Assembly (NCBI RefSeq): GCF_000699445.3
Contig: NC_067200.1
Span: 18,961,003-19,025,002, forward strand
Length of the DNA stretch: 64,000 bases
Origin: Schistosoma haematobium
Lineage: Eukaryota > Platyhelminthes > Trematoda > Strigeidida > Schistosomatidae
Direction of reading: 5' to 3'
The notes beneath the pieces were generated by a model that ran no database searches, had not been told where the DNA came from, and worked only from the letters and a program-made list of their open reading frames with translations. The position numbers were made by a program, and so were the translations under genes. This document shows, piece after piece, positions 21,412 to 32,574 of the stretch (position 1 is the stretch's first letter; each line of letters starts with the position of its first letter).

Positions 21412-21660
21412 TTAGCACGCTTCAAGTGGTTGCAACTAGAATAAAAGAAACATTTTTCAGGCAAAATTTCATTTACATAACCAATAAACCATTTTGGAGG
21501 TTTCAGATTTTTAGGACAATCCACTGCAGGTGGACTTGGAAGTACACCCTCAACTTGATGTAGATGCTCATTAGGATTGCTTACTGCACACGACCTTATG
21601 TGCTACAAGGTAGTCTGTTCCACAAACGGTCCACAAAATCCACAAGAAACCTACAGTCAT
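21412..21660 (-). CDS. Possible small membrane protein gene upstream of PDI
   Basis: Hypothetical. Exons 21585-21660, 21477-21553 and 21412-21435 join to 177 nt (58 residues and a stop) across two micro-introns: 31 nt (gtaagc...tcaag) and 41 nt (gtaaat...ttctag, with a strong pyrimidine run). The product starts MTVGFLWILWTVCGTDY, one likely membrane helix, and has a Pro-rich middle (SPPAVDCPKNLKPPKW). If the 41-nt intron is retained the frame stays open to a stop at 21360. An upstream in-frame ATG at 21768 would add 36 residues. It lies 92 bp from the PDI start on the same strand, close enough for a shared transcript resolved by trans-splicing. I do not recognise the protein; it could be an artefact. 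Confidence 0.3.
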
Positions 21661-21862
21661 CAAGAACAGCACTCTTCGTTTTCTAAGCCTCAAAAGGCAC
21701 TGGTGTGTGTTATACAAACGCACTGGTAACAGCAGCGCATACAAGCAATGCAAACAAATGAGAAACATTAGCACAAGAACAATGAGAGAAGACAAGCTTT
21801 AGTGTCAGGTAAAACTAATCGATAGATTTTATGCGAATACGAAACGCTTATTCCGTAACTAA

Positions 21863-21949
21863 GCCACCTTTCGACAAGCCAAAACTCGAGTTTGCCAACT
21901 CCTAGGTGCCAATGGCCTTACTAACAACAACGGTGACGCTTCTAACCTT
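21863..21949 (+). mobile_element. CR1-like LINE, left part of interrupted copy
   Basis: Open frame reading RVCQLLGANGLTNNNGDASNL up to the gypsy LTR. With the gypsy element and one CCTT removed the frame runs straight on into HLLGFNELHPRLPEE at 27222. This is the linker before the RT domain. Confidence 0.65.
21946..21949. repeat. 4-bp target duplication CCTT
   Basis: CCTT directly before the 5' LTR; the matching CCTT is at 27218-27221. Restoring the empty site restores the LINE reading frame, which supports the duplication despite its short length. Confidence 0.7.
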
Positions 21950-22272
21950 TGTAGCGGTGAATAAGTCCCCAAAATAAATAGCTCTGTAGGTTTTCGACAT
22001 TGGATGCTGACCATATGTTTTAGTGGACTCATCTAGCTGAAGGCGCTCGGTCAGGCATCCGCACCAGATCACGTGTGGCAACGCCGTGCTCAACATCAAC
22101 CGCAATCGCTAGCCAGATTAGATCAGAGAATTCCGATATATTTGTAATCACCAAATACACTCTTCCGATCTCCTCGACTCTGTCTTTTGATTTCTCTGGG
22201 TGGGAACGAAATATATTAGAAGGTGTTACTGGTAGAAGCGTTGTCAAACACTGAATACCTGTGACATCATCA
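21950..22272 (+). repeat. 5' LTR, gypsy copy 1
   Basis: 323 bp, TGTAGCGG to CATCATCA. The end is set by comparison with the solo LTR at 10846-11170 and the other copies. A Pol II start would lie here; no clear TATA box is seen. Confidence 0.9.
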
Positions 22273-22273
22273 T

Positions 22274-22291
22274 TGGTGAGACCGTCGTGAT
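22274..22291 (+). promoter_or_regulatory. Primer binding site, tRNA-Trp-like
   Basis: TGGTGAGACCGTCGTGAT starts one base after the LTR. It matches the complement of a typical animal tRNA-Trp 3' end at about 15 of 18 positions, as in CsRn1. Confidence 0.65.
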
Positions 22292-22459
22292 CTGGTACAC
22301 CTTATTGCAACTGTGAGTCTGTTCCTTTTTGAGATTTTTATATATCATTGCCTTATTTTTTATTTTTTTTAAACATTGTGATTTTTTTTTCGTATTCCGT
22401 CTTGGATATATATATATATATATTTTCCCCTCGTTCACTATCGTACTTCATATTTCATC

Positions 22460-23290
22460 ATGACTGAACAGACACCTAAAGTACTCAAGCTTAAGACCTT
22501 GTCCCCACCTTCGTTCCAACTGATGCCTTTCTGGCCCGACAACATCGAAGCCTGGTTTTGCTACGCAGAAGCCGACTTCTCCGAGCACGGCGTGATCGAC
22601 ACACGTGCACAATTCCTCGCAGTAGTCAAGGCACTACCGCGCGAATTCAATAGGTACGTAACACCTAGTATGTTTACTAGTGATGTTTCCGAACCTTACG
22701 AAATCTTAAAACGCTCGATTCTCAAACGAGGAGACCTAACCGATCGACAAAGGTTAGATCAACTCTTCAATAACATCAACCTGCAACACGGTTCTGCGAC
22801 AGACATGTTGCAACGGATGAGAGAGGTTATAGGCCCAAGAACTTTCGACGAAGGTCTATTCAAACAACTCTTTTTGTCAAAACTCCCCCAACAGGTGCAA
22901 GCAGTTCTGGCCTCGTTCCAGAACAACTCCCTAGACGAGCTAGCTGAATCTGCCGACCGTATTCTAGAAATTACGAAACCTACTACCGAGGTATTTTCAG
23001 TCAAAGAAAAACCTCAAACGACTCAAAATGATATAACCGACTTATGTCACACACTCACGCGTTATCTTAGTCTTCGTACCGACCGTAGGAGATCGCGCAC
23101 ACCACGTAGAAGCATTTCTCGTAAGCGATCTGTCTCTAGACCACGAGAGACAGATAACCCCGACTGGTGCTGGTATCATAACCAGTATGGAAAGTTTTCC
23201 AGAAATTGCAGAAAACCCTGCAATTTTCCCAACACGAAGCCGACTGATTCGAAAAACAATTCGGGAAACTTCCAAGCCGGCACGCGTTAA
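22460..23290 (+). CDS. gag: Gag of CsRn1-type gypsy element, copy 1
   Basis: 276 residues. The N-terminal two thirds resemble the capsid of this clade ([18 protein letters not shown] near residue 22; [15 protein letters not shown] near 130). A basic Ser/Arg run ([15 protein letters not shown]) near 213 leads to a CHCC zinc finger: C237, H240, C250, C254, the signature that sets CsRn1-type Gag apart from the usual CCHC. Gag forms the particle and packages RNA. The ATG at 22460 is the first in frame. The stop at 23288-23290 lies 43 nt inside the open pol frame, which is in the -1 frame; GAAAAAC at 23251-23257 is a possible slip site. The start of pol by frameshift is inferred. Confidence 0.92.
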   Translation: MTEQTPKVLKLKTLSPPSFQLMPFWPDNIEAWFCYAEADFSEHGVIDTRAQFLAVVKALPREFNRYVTPSMFTSDVSEPYEILKRSILKRGDLTDRQRLDQLFNNINLQHGSATDMLQRMREVIGPRTFDEGLFKQLFLSKLPQQVQAVLASFQNNSLDELAESADRILEITKPTTEVFSVKEKPQTTQNDITDLCHTLTRYLSLRTDRRRSRTPRRSISRKRSVSRPRETDNPDWCWYHNQYGKFSRNCRKPCNFPNTKPTDSKNNSGNFQAGTR

Positions 23291-26200
23291 CGGCAACCGT
23301 AGCCGGCAAACACAGCCGTCTGTTATACGTCACAGATGTGACAACGAGAGTTCGCTACCTCGTCGACACTGGCGCAGAAGTTAGCGTTCTCCCAGCGAAT
23401 CCTAAGGACCGGCTTAACGAATCGCCTCTAAACTTACAGGCGGCAAACGGAAAACCGATCGCTACATATGGCAAAAGGTACGTCTACCTTAACGTGGGTT
23501 TACGCAAACCCATCCACTGGATTTTCGTTGTTGCAGATGTATCTATGCCAATCATTGGTATGGATCTTCTACAACACCATAATCTGATCATCGACACGCG
23601 CAAACGGAGGCTAGTAGACGGAAACACTAATTTATCCGTTTGCGTAACTTCTTCTTCCGGCTGTAGATTATCCCCAGTCACAATTAAGCATAGGATAGAC
23701 CCACTCTATCAGCCACTACTCGACAAGTATCCTGAGATACAACAAACGCAACCGAGATTACCATGTGTAACCAGCAACGTTACACATCACATCACGACTA
23801 CAGGACCACCTGTATTTTCTAAAGCACGCCGACTAGCTCCTGAAAAGCTGAGGTTGGCGAAAAACGAGTTCGACCATATGATAGACTTAGGAATCATACG
23901 ACCGTCAAGTAGCCCATATGCATCTCCGTTGCACATGGTCCCTAAAAAGGACAGCAACGATTGGCGTCCAACTGGTGACTATTGGCGATTGAACGCGAAA
24001 ACTATTCCCGATCGTTACCCGTTGCCCCACATTCACGATTTGACAGCTACCTTGAAAGGTACAACTGTCTTTTCGAAAATCGACTTGGTTAAAGCGTATA
24101 ACCAAATCCCTATGGCTACTGACGACATTCCGAAAACCTCCATCATTACTCCCTTCGGACTCTATGAATTTTTGCGAATGCCTTTCGGTCTAAGGAACGC
24201 TGCTCAAACATTCCAAAGATTCATAGACGACGTTTTTCGAGGTCTCAACTTCGTACACGCGTATGTTGACGACTGTCTAATTGCAAGTCCGAACAGAGAA
24301 ACACATCTCAAGCATCTGGATCTTGTTTTCGAACGGTTACAAAAACATGGCATAACTGTAAACGTTCAGAAATGCCAATTCGGAACCGACTCATTAAACT
24401 TCCTAGGACACACTATAGATGCTCAAGGTATCCGACCCCTTAGAACCAAAGTGGCGGCCATTCTGGATTACCCAGAACCGACCACCGTCAAGCAATTACA
24501 AACGTTTAACGGCCTCGTAAGTTTCTATAGACGTTTCATACCGAAATGCGCATTACTTATGAAACCTCTGACCGACCAACTTCGTGGAAATGCGAAATCC
24601 ATTAATTTGGACGACACCGCACGAAAAGCATTCTCCACAGGTAAGGAACTGATCGCTAAAGCAACAATGCTCGCACATCAGGACACCGAAGCACCCATTA
24701 GTATCGCAGTAGACGCATCCGACTCGGCAATCGGAGGAGTCTTACAACAATGGGTTAACAACTCATGGCAACCCTTAGCATTTTTCTCTAGACGGTTGCT
24801 AGACACTGAATCGAGGTACAACACATTCGGTAGGGAACTCCTAGCTATGTATTGTGCTGTACGACATTTTCAACACTACATTGAAGGTCGTGAATTCACT
24901 CTTTTCACTGACCATAAACCACTCACCTTCTTTCTAAGCTCTACTTCAGACAAGTACTCTCCCCGTGAGTCTCGACAACTGGACTACATTTCGCAGTTTA
25001 CTTCGGACATTCGACACGTTTCTGGAGCAAACAATTTAGTCGCAGACGCCTTGTCTCGAATAACTTCCTTGAACAGTTTCCAAGGAATCGACCTTCTTAA
25101 GCTCGCCCAGCTTCAAAAAGAAGACACTGATCTTCAGCACGAGTTATCGTCCACAACCCTTAAACTACGCATCAAACAGATGGGAACAGGTAAGGAAACC
25201 TTACTTTGTGACACATCTACAGGTAGGGATCGCCCAATCGTGCCGAAACATTATCGACGCAATGTCTTCAATACATTGCACAAACTTTCTCATCCAGGTG
25301 TTCGTGCAACCATCAAGCTCATAGCAGAACGGTTTTGCTGGCCTGGCATGAATAAAGACGTGAGGGAGTGGGCACGCTCCTGTGTAAGCTGCCAAAAATT
25401 CAAGGTTATCAGACACAATAAATGTCCCTTAGGCTCGTTTAAAACTCCCGATGCTCGTTTCGATCATGTTCATCTGGATTTGGTAGGACCTTTACCAGAT
25501 TCAAATGGATACTCTTACCTCTTAACCTGCGTAGACCGTTTCACTCGATGGCCAGAAGCAGTACCTATCAAGGACATCACTGCTGAAACAGTGGCCCGCA
25601 CATTCGTCGAACGATGGGTAGCAAACTTCGACTGCCCTTCAACCATCACTATAGACCGCGGACGTCAGTTTGAATTTGAACTTTTCCGTCGTCTGACCAC
25701 ACTACTAGGAACCACTCGCTTCCGGACGACTGCCTACCATCCACAAGCAAACGGGTTGGTAGAACGCTTTCACCGACAACTAAAAGCTTCACTATCAGCT
25801 GCAAACGTTTCACAGTGGACCGACGCTCTTCCACTCGTCTTACTAGGTATCCGCAATGCAGTGAAAGCTGACATTGGATACACTGCGACTCAACTCGTTT
25901 ATGGAACGACACTTCGACTTCCAGGAGAATTTGTGGATCCTTCGTCCTCTTCAATGAACATAGATCTAACCTCCTACACGAACAGGCTTACAATCGCAAT
26001 GCGTTCAGTTAAACTTGCTTCCACTCGACCACAATCCACCGATGTTTTCGTTCAACCTGACATACGATATAGTACACACGTTTTCGTTCGTCGAGACTCG
26101 CATCGACGATCTTTCGAATCAGCATACGAAGGACCTTTCAAAGTTCTTCAACGCCAACCGAAGTACTATATAATCGATAAGAACGGAACCAACGGTAGCA

Positions 26201-26358
26201 TCAGCATCGATCGCCTCAAAGCAGCGTATTTAGAAGGAAATCCTATCTACGTCGATTCTCCTACGGTACAATCGAACGACACGACTCCACTCATAATTCC
26301 TCAACCGACAACCAACACTGGCGATGATACTCCGAATGTATCTGAAAACAAACTTTAA
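23248..26358 (+). CDS. pol: Pol of CsRn1-type gypsy element, copy 1 (PR-RT-RH-IN)
   Basis: Open from 23248 (after a TGA) to the stop at 26356-26358, about 1036 codons. Counting from Thr at 23341: protease with [14 protein letters not shown] with [39 protein letters not shown] and catalytic YVDD (24262-24273); RNase H with [20 protein letters not shown] and ALSR; integrase with the HHCC finger (HKLSHPG...C..C near 25284-25395) and a D,D35E core: [17 protein letters not shown] and NGLVERFH (Asp near 25474, Asp near 25653, Glu near 25762). No ATG starts it, which fits expression as a Gag-Pol fusion by -1 frameshift. No stop or missing catalytic residue is seen, so this copy could be coding-competent. 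Confidence 0.92.
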   Translation, partial: FEKQFGKLPSRHALTATVAGKHSRLLYVTDVTTRVRYLVDTGAEVSVLPANPKDRLNESPLNLQAANGKPIATYGKRYVYLNVGLRKPIHWIFVVADVSMPIIGMDLLQHHNLIIDTRKRRLVDGNTNLSVCVTSSSGCRLSPVTIKHRIDPLYQPLLDKYPEIQQTQPRLPCVTSNVTHHITTTGPPVFSKARRLAPEKLRLAKNEFDHMIDLGIIRPSSSPYASPLHMVPKKDSNDWRPTGDYWRLNAKTIPDRYPLPHIHDLTATLKGTTVFSKIDLVKAYNQIPMATDDIPKTSIITPFGLYEFLRMPFGLRNAAQTFQRFIDDVFRGLNFVHAYVDDCLIASPNRETHLKHLDLVFERLQKHGITVNVQKCQFGTDSLNFLGHTIDAQGIRPLRTKVAAILDYPEPTTVKQLQTFNGLVSFYRRFIPKCALLMKPLTDQLRGNAKSINLDDTARKAFSTGKELIAKATMLAHQDTEAPISIAVDASDSAIGGVLQQWVNNSWQPLAFFSRRLLDTESRYNTFGRELLAMYCAVRHFQHYIEGREFTLFTDHKPLTFFLSSTSDKYSPRESRQLDYISQFTSDIRHVSGANNLVADALSRITSLNSFQGIDLLKLAQLQKEDTDLQHELSSTTLKLRIKQMGTGKETLLCDTSTGRDRPIVPKHYRRNVFNTLHKLSHPGVRATIKLIAERFCWPGMNKDVREWARSCVSCQKFKVIRHNKCPLGSFKTPDARFDHVHLDLVGPLPDSNGYSYLLTCVDRFTRWPEAVPIKDITAETVARTFVERWVANFDCPSTITIDRGRQFEFELFRRLTTLLGTTRFRTTAYHPQANGLVERFHRQLKASLSAANVSQWTDALPLVLLGIRNAVKADIGYTATQLVYGTTLRLPGEFVDPSSSSMNIDLTSYTNRLTIAMRSVKLASTRPQSTDVFVQPDIRYSTHVFVRRDSHRRSFESAYEGPFKVLQRQPKYYIIDKNGTNGSISIDRLKAAYLEGNPIYVDSPTVQSNDTTPLIIPQPTTNTGDDTPNVSENKL

Positions 26359-26881
26359 ACGACGCGTTCTGGAAGAAGAGTTAGATTTCCAGAGCATTTA
26401 AACGACTATTGCACGTAAGGCACTACTAGATATTTAATATTATCTCGATCTTTCTTTTTACGATATATATATTTTTTTTAAAAAAATACAATTTTAATAT
26501 GCTTATATATTTTTATTTTTTATTCCAAAAAATACAAAACAAAAAAACAAATTTTTTTTCTATCGATATTACGTGTAAATTAGTTAAGATTCCAATTTTT
26601 TCGCCGACATTTTGTTTTTACGCACATACGAGTGTATTTCGACATGCACTTACATTTTCTTTTCCAGGCCGGCTGGAAAAGAACGAAAACGTTTATGAGG
26701 AGTCGAAATTTTCATCATACTTTTTCTTTTTTTACTATGTTGTACCTCGGTCCCATATAGTAAGGAAAGACGACCAGACGCTGCTAATCCTTGCAAGCTA
26801 TCAGAAGAGTGTTTACCAACGACAAACTCGCTGGGTTTAAACTTCTGGCTGGCCACGTCTTAGGGTCATCACTAACCCACT
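26359..26881 (+). other. Gypsy copy 1, untranslated 3' leader to the polypurine tract
   Basis: AT-rich, includes T- and A-runs at 26460-26580. Mirrored almost base for base at 42655-43188. No conserved frame. Confidence 0.7.
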
Positions 26882-26897
26882 AGGGGGGGGAGTGATC
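26882..26897 (+). promoter_or_regulatory. Polypurine tract, gypsy copy 1
   Basis: agggggggga-gtg followed by atc directly before the 3' LTR; plus-strand primer site. Confidence 0.85.
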
Positions 26898-27217
26898 TGT
26901 AGCGGTGAATAAATCCCCAAAATAAATAGCCCTGTAAGTTTTCGACATTGGATGCTGACCATATGTTTTAGTGGACTCATCTAGCTGAAGGCGCTCGGTC
27001 AGGCATCCGCACCAGATCACGTGTGGCAACGCCGTGCTCAACATCAACCGCAATCGCTAGCCAGATTAGATCAGAGAATTCCGATATATTTGTAATCACC
27101 AAATACACTCTTCCGATCTCCTCGACTCTGTCTTTTGATTTCTCTTGGTGGTTACGAATTATATTAGGTGTTGCTGGTAGAAGCGTTGTCAAACACTGAA
27201 TACTTGTGTCATCTCCT
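26898..27217 (+). repeat. 3' LTR, gypsy copy 1
   Basis: 320 bp, TGTAGCGG to about TCATCTCCT; the last bases differ from the other LTRs. Differs from the 5' LTR at about ten bases, clustered toward its 3' end, and lacks three bases. Confidence 0.85.
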
Positions 27218-27791
27218 CCTTCATCTACTGGGATTCAATGAATTGCATCCTAGGTTACCAGAGGAACTTTCAAATTTCGTCGCGATTTCATTAAGCATAA
27301 GTTACAGTCTATCTTTAACCCATCCATTACCGAAAGACTGGAGGAACGCCGTAGTAAGTTCCACATTCACAAAACGTATGAAACCTGAGAACTATGGACC
27401 CCTAAGCTTAACCAGCGTGGCTGTTAACATTTTAGAAAAGACTATCCATAAATTATTAAAGTATCTCTTCGGAAACCAGGTTCTTTCTAGAAAGCAGTAT
27501 GGTTTTAGAACGAGTTATTCTTGTCTCACTGACTTATTAGTAGCCTGTGAAATTTGGTGCTCATTAAAAGATCACAGGTTACCTAGAGAAGTAGCATACA
27601 TTGACTTTAGCAAAGTTTTTGACAAAGTTTCTCACAAACGACTGCTACATATTTTAAGTAATATCGGGGTCAGAGGAAGTTTATTAGTGTGGATAAAAAG
27701 CTTCCTAGTTCAGCCTCAACATGAGTACGGGTTGTTGTTAAATTTAAACGGCAAAGATGATATAGTAAAATACATTTATAAGCTAGGTTAA
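27218..27791 (+). pseudogene. CR1-like LINE reverse transcriptase fragment
   Basis: Open to 27791. Blocks: GFNELHPRLPEELSNFVA, PLPKDWRNAVVSSTF, YGPLSLTSVAVNILEK, KQYGFRTSYSCLTDLL, AYIDFSKVFDKVSHKRLL. These are RT fingers and palm of a CR1/Jockey-like (Perere-type) LINE; the catalytic YADD-type box lies beyond the break. A frameshifted or lost segment ends it at 27791. The N-terminal part lies at 21863-21949, left of the gypsy insertion. About 60 residues usual between the two parts are missing, so this copy was already deleted. Confidence 0.75.
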
Positions 27792-28911
27792 CGTGTAGGT
27801 TGATGAGGAACAGAAAAAACAAGAAAAACTTGGCCAAGATGTAAAATATTTTTGAAGTTGGGATGACTTATAGGACTTCAGTTAGAAATATGACGAGTTA
27901 TAAACTTTCCATAAGAAGCTGTTTAAGTTAGCCTAGCGATATTTGTAAGATCCAATCTATGGTTTGGACTGCTGAATAGCCTTCCAGGTACGTTAGACAC
28001 GCGCCTTTGCCCGTCAAAATCAAAACAAGTAATCGGGTAAATAGCGGTTCTATAATTCACCATAAATTTATATGTAAATCGTTACCTAAACAAATATTAC
28101 CACCCGGCTATTCAACCAATAATTGTTCTATCAATAAAATCTAAATAACATTAAATAAAGTTAACAAAAGATGTGGGAAAATTACCAGTTACAACAGTGA
28201 ACGCTACTCTATCCTGACTGGATAGATCACATACAAAAGGAGGAGCGAATCAATATGGCTGCTGCCAAGAACAAGCGTCAAATAAAACAACGCAGATACA
28301 GTTCGGGAAGAAGCACAAAAACTTAGTGAAGGCGTAATAAAATAAAAGCTATGATAAAATGCAAATATTAACGATTCAAATGTAATCAAAAAACTAACAA
28401 TGTACAACTAAGGGGATCAATAGGAACAAAGTGCAAGTGTATACATGGAGGGATTTTCACAAACACACAAAGCATTCAAAATGGATCTTACAATATTTAT
28501 AAATCTGTGGCAAAGATAATTTGAACTAAGAAATGCTGAATAATTTTTTGAATCTAATGTACTTCGCCTGTAAACAACAGACTTTTTCATAGTTGCATGT
28601 TGTAGTATAAAGCTGTTAAGTATATCTCATCCCGAAGTCATTCCTAATTATTATAATCCCACTCTGTTCAACTCCTAAGCAATCTTCACTTAGATTTCCA
28701 TTTTTTGCGTTTTAATAATAAAATCAAAATTTTTGAAATTATTACACATATTTTTCGATCAGTTGTTGCCGTTTTCCTTTTGACTTATTTTTCAGCTTAT
28801 CGATACCCGGACGATTCTTATTGTTCTTTTGGTAAACTTCGGCGCTCAACAGTCCCACTCGATATGGTATCGAACCGACGTCACGTTGATTCTGGTGGGA
28901 GAGTAGTAGAG
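27792..28911. other. Spacer, nothing recognised
   Basis: AT-rich; short frames only. No repeat family of this window recognised. Confidence 0.4.
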
Positions 28912-29240
28912 TGACGTTGGGTTTTAATTACACACTCCTTGAAGCTAAACACGAGATAACTGGGAAAATATATGTTCAACATTTGACGCGGAGAGAAGAC
29001 CAACAATGAAGAAGCCGGGAAGAATTAATTCAATTCAATCGGATGGCATGATTCAGCCTTGCAAACTTGGTCGTTTCAATGTAACTCGTCACCTTTATTT
29101 ATATCAAATATATCGTTCTATCTTCAGTCTTATTGTGTCCTCCGTTATATATTAGTGATTATTTTGATACGATGAGTCAGAGTAGGCAATGATGTGCCTT
29201 TCGCATAAGCTCTTATAGACTAGGCAGTTACATCATGACA
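28912..29240. repeat. Interspersed repeat, family C (LTR-like)
   Basis: Shares many words with 34261-34560, including gagaagrycaacaatg, cgatgagtca-type words and a common end tacatcatgaca. TG/CA-like termini suggest an LTR, but no target duplication is seen. Confidence 0.5.
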
Positions 29241-29285
29241 AATGTTGGATACATATTTTTCCAGTTATCTCGTGTTCATCTTTGT

Positions 29286-29831
29286 TCATTTTTGGTAGGT
29301 CCTGATATACGAAATCGACATGTATCCTGGACCAGGGATACTCAGACTGTGGCCATGGGACCGGCAGTACTTTCGCGTTACACTTGGCCGCTTGCTGACA
29401 TATTTCATCGCTTCCTTTGTGATGGAGTCGTTCTTGGATTCAGATTGTGTTTCAGCTGCTGAGACTGGCAAAGCACGAATAGCGGATGTTAGGTTACATT
29501 GCACGTGGTCGTCTGTCATTAGGGAGGCAATAACTGCATCTTCACCGGCCGTATGGTGTTCGCTGACAAGTCGTGACAAGGCATTAGCCTGACCAAACTG
29601 TTGAGCGCGCCCGTACTGAATGTCAAAATCATAATCCGAAAGTATCAAAGCCCATCGCTGGAGACGGTTTGCAGAATGGGTTGGAACACTAGATTTCGAA
29701 CCGAAAGTTGTGAGAAGAGGCTCGTGATCAATGAGAAGAGTAAATCTTCGACCGTACAAGAATTTGTGGAAACGGCGTACTGAAAACACAAGTCCAAAAG
29801 CTGAAGCGTCTGCGGCGACAATGACAGGCAT
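29286..29831 (-). pseudogene. Mag-type gypsy RNase H remnant
   Basis: VIVAADASAFGL is followed directly by VFSVRRFHKFLYGRRFTL. About 40 residues that normally stand between them are deleted, including the conserved Glu of the RNase H site. LLIDHEPLLTTFGSK, LILSDYDFDIQYGRAQQF and ANALSR follow. RNase H in these elements degrades the RNA strand of the cDNA hybrid; this copy cannot. Confidence 0.8.
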
Positions 29832-29882
29832 GGACGGATCGTAGTGCGTCAGTAATAGTTCAGAGCTTATGACTGTTTTCAG

Positions 29883-30134
29883 CTAGCATAATGCAGCTTC
29901 ACATTCTTTTGTCCAGTTCCGGCTGGTATTCTTATTCATAAGATGATTTAGCGGAGCGCGTATGTCATGCATCGACGGAACTGAAGCTGGATAGTAACTA
30001 ATTAATCCCAGGAATGATCGTAGCCCAGAAATATTAGTGGGAGTCGGCATCAGTTTTATAGCTCGAATGTCCTCAGGATCTGGTCCGCGACCTGTGGTAT
30101 CAAAGATGAATCCTAAGTATTCAACTGACTTCAA
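29883..30134 (-). pseudogene. Mag-type gypsy RT thumb/connection remnant
   Basis: VEYLGFIFDTTGRGPDPEDI and LRSFLGLISYYPASVPSMHD are the usual sequence after the RT palm. The frame is broken on both sides: upstream near 30200 and downstream by a stop at 29883. Confidence 0.8.
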
Positions 30135-30218
30135 GAAAAGCCGGAATTTTTCTTGGCGTAATCGGAATCCGTCATCGCTTACGCGTTGTAGTGCAGCTGT
30201 CGTGCGTTCTCGAAGCTG

Positions 30219-31266
30219 TTATAACGATGTGGCAACAATTAAGATATCATCGAGATAAGTTGCGACCCCCGGAATACCCGATAGAATGGTATCGATTAGC
30301 TGCTGAAAAATAGATGGGGCTGTTTTAACACCGAATGGTAGGCGATTGTACTGAAAAAAGCCGCGCTGAGTATTTGTGGTAAGTAACTCTCTTGAATCCT
30401 CAGCCACTTCCACTAGTAGATAGGCATCAGCGAGATCCAGCCTTGCAAAGAACTTATCACCATTTAACATCATAAACATCTGAAGTGACTGGCAGTGGGC
30501 AATGGTGCTGTTCAAGAGCTGCGTTAAGACCTATGGAAAAATCTGCGCATATTCGGATTGTGCCATTAACCTTCTTAATAACCACAATAGGTGCAGAATA
30601 AGAAACAGGTGTAATAACTCTCTGAAGTTGAAGGCGGTTGAGTTCTTCGTCAGCTTTCGATAACGCTGCGTACAACACTGGTCTCTTTGGACGGAAGACA
30701 GGTTTAGCTCCACGTTTCAGCCGAAGTGTTGCTTTCATAGCAATTCGCTGACCCAATACAGGCTGGAAAATGGTTGAAAACTCCACCATTAGTTCTTTTG
30801 AATATACTTCAGGTTCATGAGGTTGTTTCACTAGATGGCATACGGTGCTTAACGGAACGTCAGTTAAATGTAGTCGGTCAAACCAGTTTAAACCAAGTAG
30901 ATTAATATAAACTGGTGTGATGTAAGGTACCCCGGTAAACGTCGGATCGTGAAAAGAAACTTTGCAATCCGGTTGTCCCAACAAACGTAGATAATTACCC
31001 CATGAATTTCGAGGTTTGTGTGTTGTTGGCACCGTGCATGGTCTCTCCATTCTGATCCAATATGTTCGTGAGAGAATTGTTACGTCAGATGCACTGTCTA
31101 TTCGCAATCTAAATGGGCGCCCATTAATACTAAGGGTAATAAATTTCCTCTCAACTGGGGTTGAGTTCTTACAGCTTAGTATTAGACTCAACGAATTCGT
31201 GTTAAATCTAGGGGTAGGCTCGCTGGCACCTCTGGAGCTGCACGGCTTTTTTTCGACAAAAACCAT
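30219..31266 (-). pseudogene. Mag-type gypsy protease and reverse transcriptase
   Basis: 31266-30457: protease with LRIDSASDVTILS (Asp-Ser-Ala active-site triad form seen in this lineage), then LLGLNWF and the RT start with SYSAPIVVIKKVNGTIRIC. A frameshift near 30500 leads to the second frame (30219-30515): FMMLNGDKFFARLDLADAY, YNRLPFGVKTAPSIFQQ and catalytic YLDD at about 30246. The protein would mature the polyprotein and copy the RNA. The frameshift and later deletion disable it. Whether the first Met at 31266 is native is doubtful: the zinc-knuckle frame overlaps it. Confidence 0.85.
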
Positions 31267-32200
31267 CTTTATGACCCATCACATTACATTTCCTGCACCG
31301 ATGTTGTTTATGTGGAAAGCTTCGAACAAAATGCCATTCACTGCAGTGCCAGCATGGGGAAGGAGGATATGTTTTTGTCTGTTGACCTGAACTAGATATC
31401 GTTGAGGCAGATTTATGAGAGTTGGGTGGTTGTTGGACTACATGAACTTCGGTACGATCCGAACCACCACGTTAGACCATCGTAGTGTCACGCTGTAGAT
31501 TGATTAGACGTTGATATTCGTTTGCAATATCATTAAGAGTTAGTTTTAGGTCTTGGTCCAATCTACTTAGCAAACGTGTTCTAATGTCAATGAACTTCTT
31601 TGATGAGAACGAGGGCTTTAAATTGGTCTTCAGTAAGTGACTTCAATCGGAAGCGTTCTCATTCTCGGTTGACGATACCCACATGTGTGAAAAAATCAGC
31701 ATCTTCGTTCATGGTGAGCTTCAAACATCGATAGCGCGTATTGAATAGTGAGGAGTTGTTTCCGAATTGTTGGCTCAATCACTGGACAGTGTTCGAGAAT
31801 GAGCGACCGCGTGGGTTTAGAGACAGAATTAGGTTGCAATACCTGTCTAGTTCACTAGAACCCGATTTTCGAAGCAGCAAGTATACCTTCTAAGCATCAT
31901 CCTGATTAGCAAAGTCAAATCTGAATAAGTCTTCGTAACGTCGAAACCACATATCAAAGGTGACATTGGATTCCGGATCGTAATGAGACTCGGAGATACT
32001 GTTAGCGATACCATCAAGTGATGGTGCAATAGTAGTAGGATTAGAGCTGCTTGGTTAAGTATTTGGCGTAAACTTTGTACCTGCTAACATATGAATAAGC
32101 TTTATCTGCTGCTCGAGTAATAATTCATGTTTGGAAGAATCCATGTTTCCGAAGCCACCGTCGCCAAATTTGCTAGGGTTGAAGCTATCACGAGTTCACT
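31220..32200 (-). pseudogene. Mag-type gypsy gag remnant with zinc knuckles
   Basis: At about 31225-31370 the minus strand reads CWHCSEWHFVRS, then a normal CCHC knuckle CRKCNVMGHKDGFC. The first knuckle has lost a Cys. Capsid-like sequence lies at 31847-32029 in another frame. Several stops and shifts. The likely Gag start is an ATG near 32150 in a MDSS-like context. Confidence 0.6.
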
Positions 32201-32570
32201 TAATCTGCGATCGAGAAACAAGACTCGGTGACCAAAGACCAGTAAGCTAGTTATTGATGTGTCCCAGCCCCGCTAACTAGAATAAAACGTCCAAGCTTGG
32301 AATGGGGAAGTATATTCTGCAAACAGCCAGAAACGAGTGATAACAACAAACGCAATTCAAAACGCATATATACAGTACAAAACCGTCCTTGGAGAGTGTC
32401 ACAAAATAGCATACCAACGGACCAATAGCGTTTAAGATATTTCCCAGTGTGAAATACGACATGAAGGTGACAAGAGTGCCTTTGACGCGAAAATAAAGAA
32501 ATTCAAATTTTCTAAATAAAATTACAAAATTAGATCCTTTTCAAATGAGTTCTGGGGATCTAACGTACCC
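32200..32570 (-). repeat. 5' LTR and leader of the Mag-type element
   Basis: Minus-strand sequence matching 62842-63235 over most of its length: acgttagatcc at the 5' end, ttatcgctcgtttctggctgtt-type block absent here at the right place but present on the opposite strand at 32575-32645, and a leader from gttagcggggctg. LTR ends not fixed. Confidence 0.6.
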
Positions 32571-32574
32571 ATAC

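Larger units (their letters stand above)
21950..27217 (+). mobile_element. CsRn1-type Ty3/gypsy retrotransposon, copy 1 (open gag and pol)
   Basis: 5.3-kb element: 5' LTR, tRNA-Trp-like primer site, gag, pol, polypurine tract, 3' LTR. Gag and pol have no internal stop. The two LTRs differ at about ten sites plus a 3-bp gap, so it is not a very recent insertion or one LTR was replaced. The CHCC zinc finger in Gag and the primer site place it in the CsRn1 clade, which includes Boudicca. Inserted in a CR1-like LINE, 0.6 kb upstream of the PDI start and pointing away from it. Confidence 0.93.
29286..32200 (-). mobile_element. Mag-type Ty3/gypsy element, degenerate
   Basis: Minus-strand remains in the order gag (about 31220-32200), protease-RT (30219-31266), RT end (29883-30134), RNase H (29286-29831). 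No integrase is found before 29286, so the 3' half is missing. A related 5' LTR/leader lies at 32200-32570. Not related closely to the CsRn1-type copies; the RT box is YLDD here. Confidence 0.85.

Noticed and set aside
21159..21563. 134-codon plus-strand frame over the PDI start
   Set aside because: Antisense to PDI exon 1 and the small upstream gene model; no motif.
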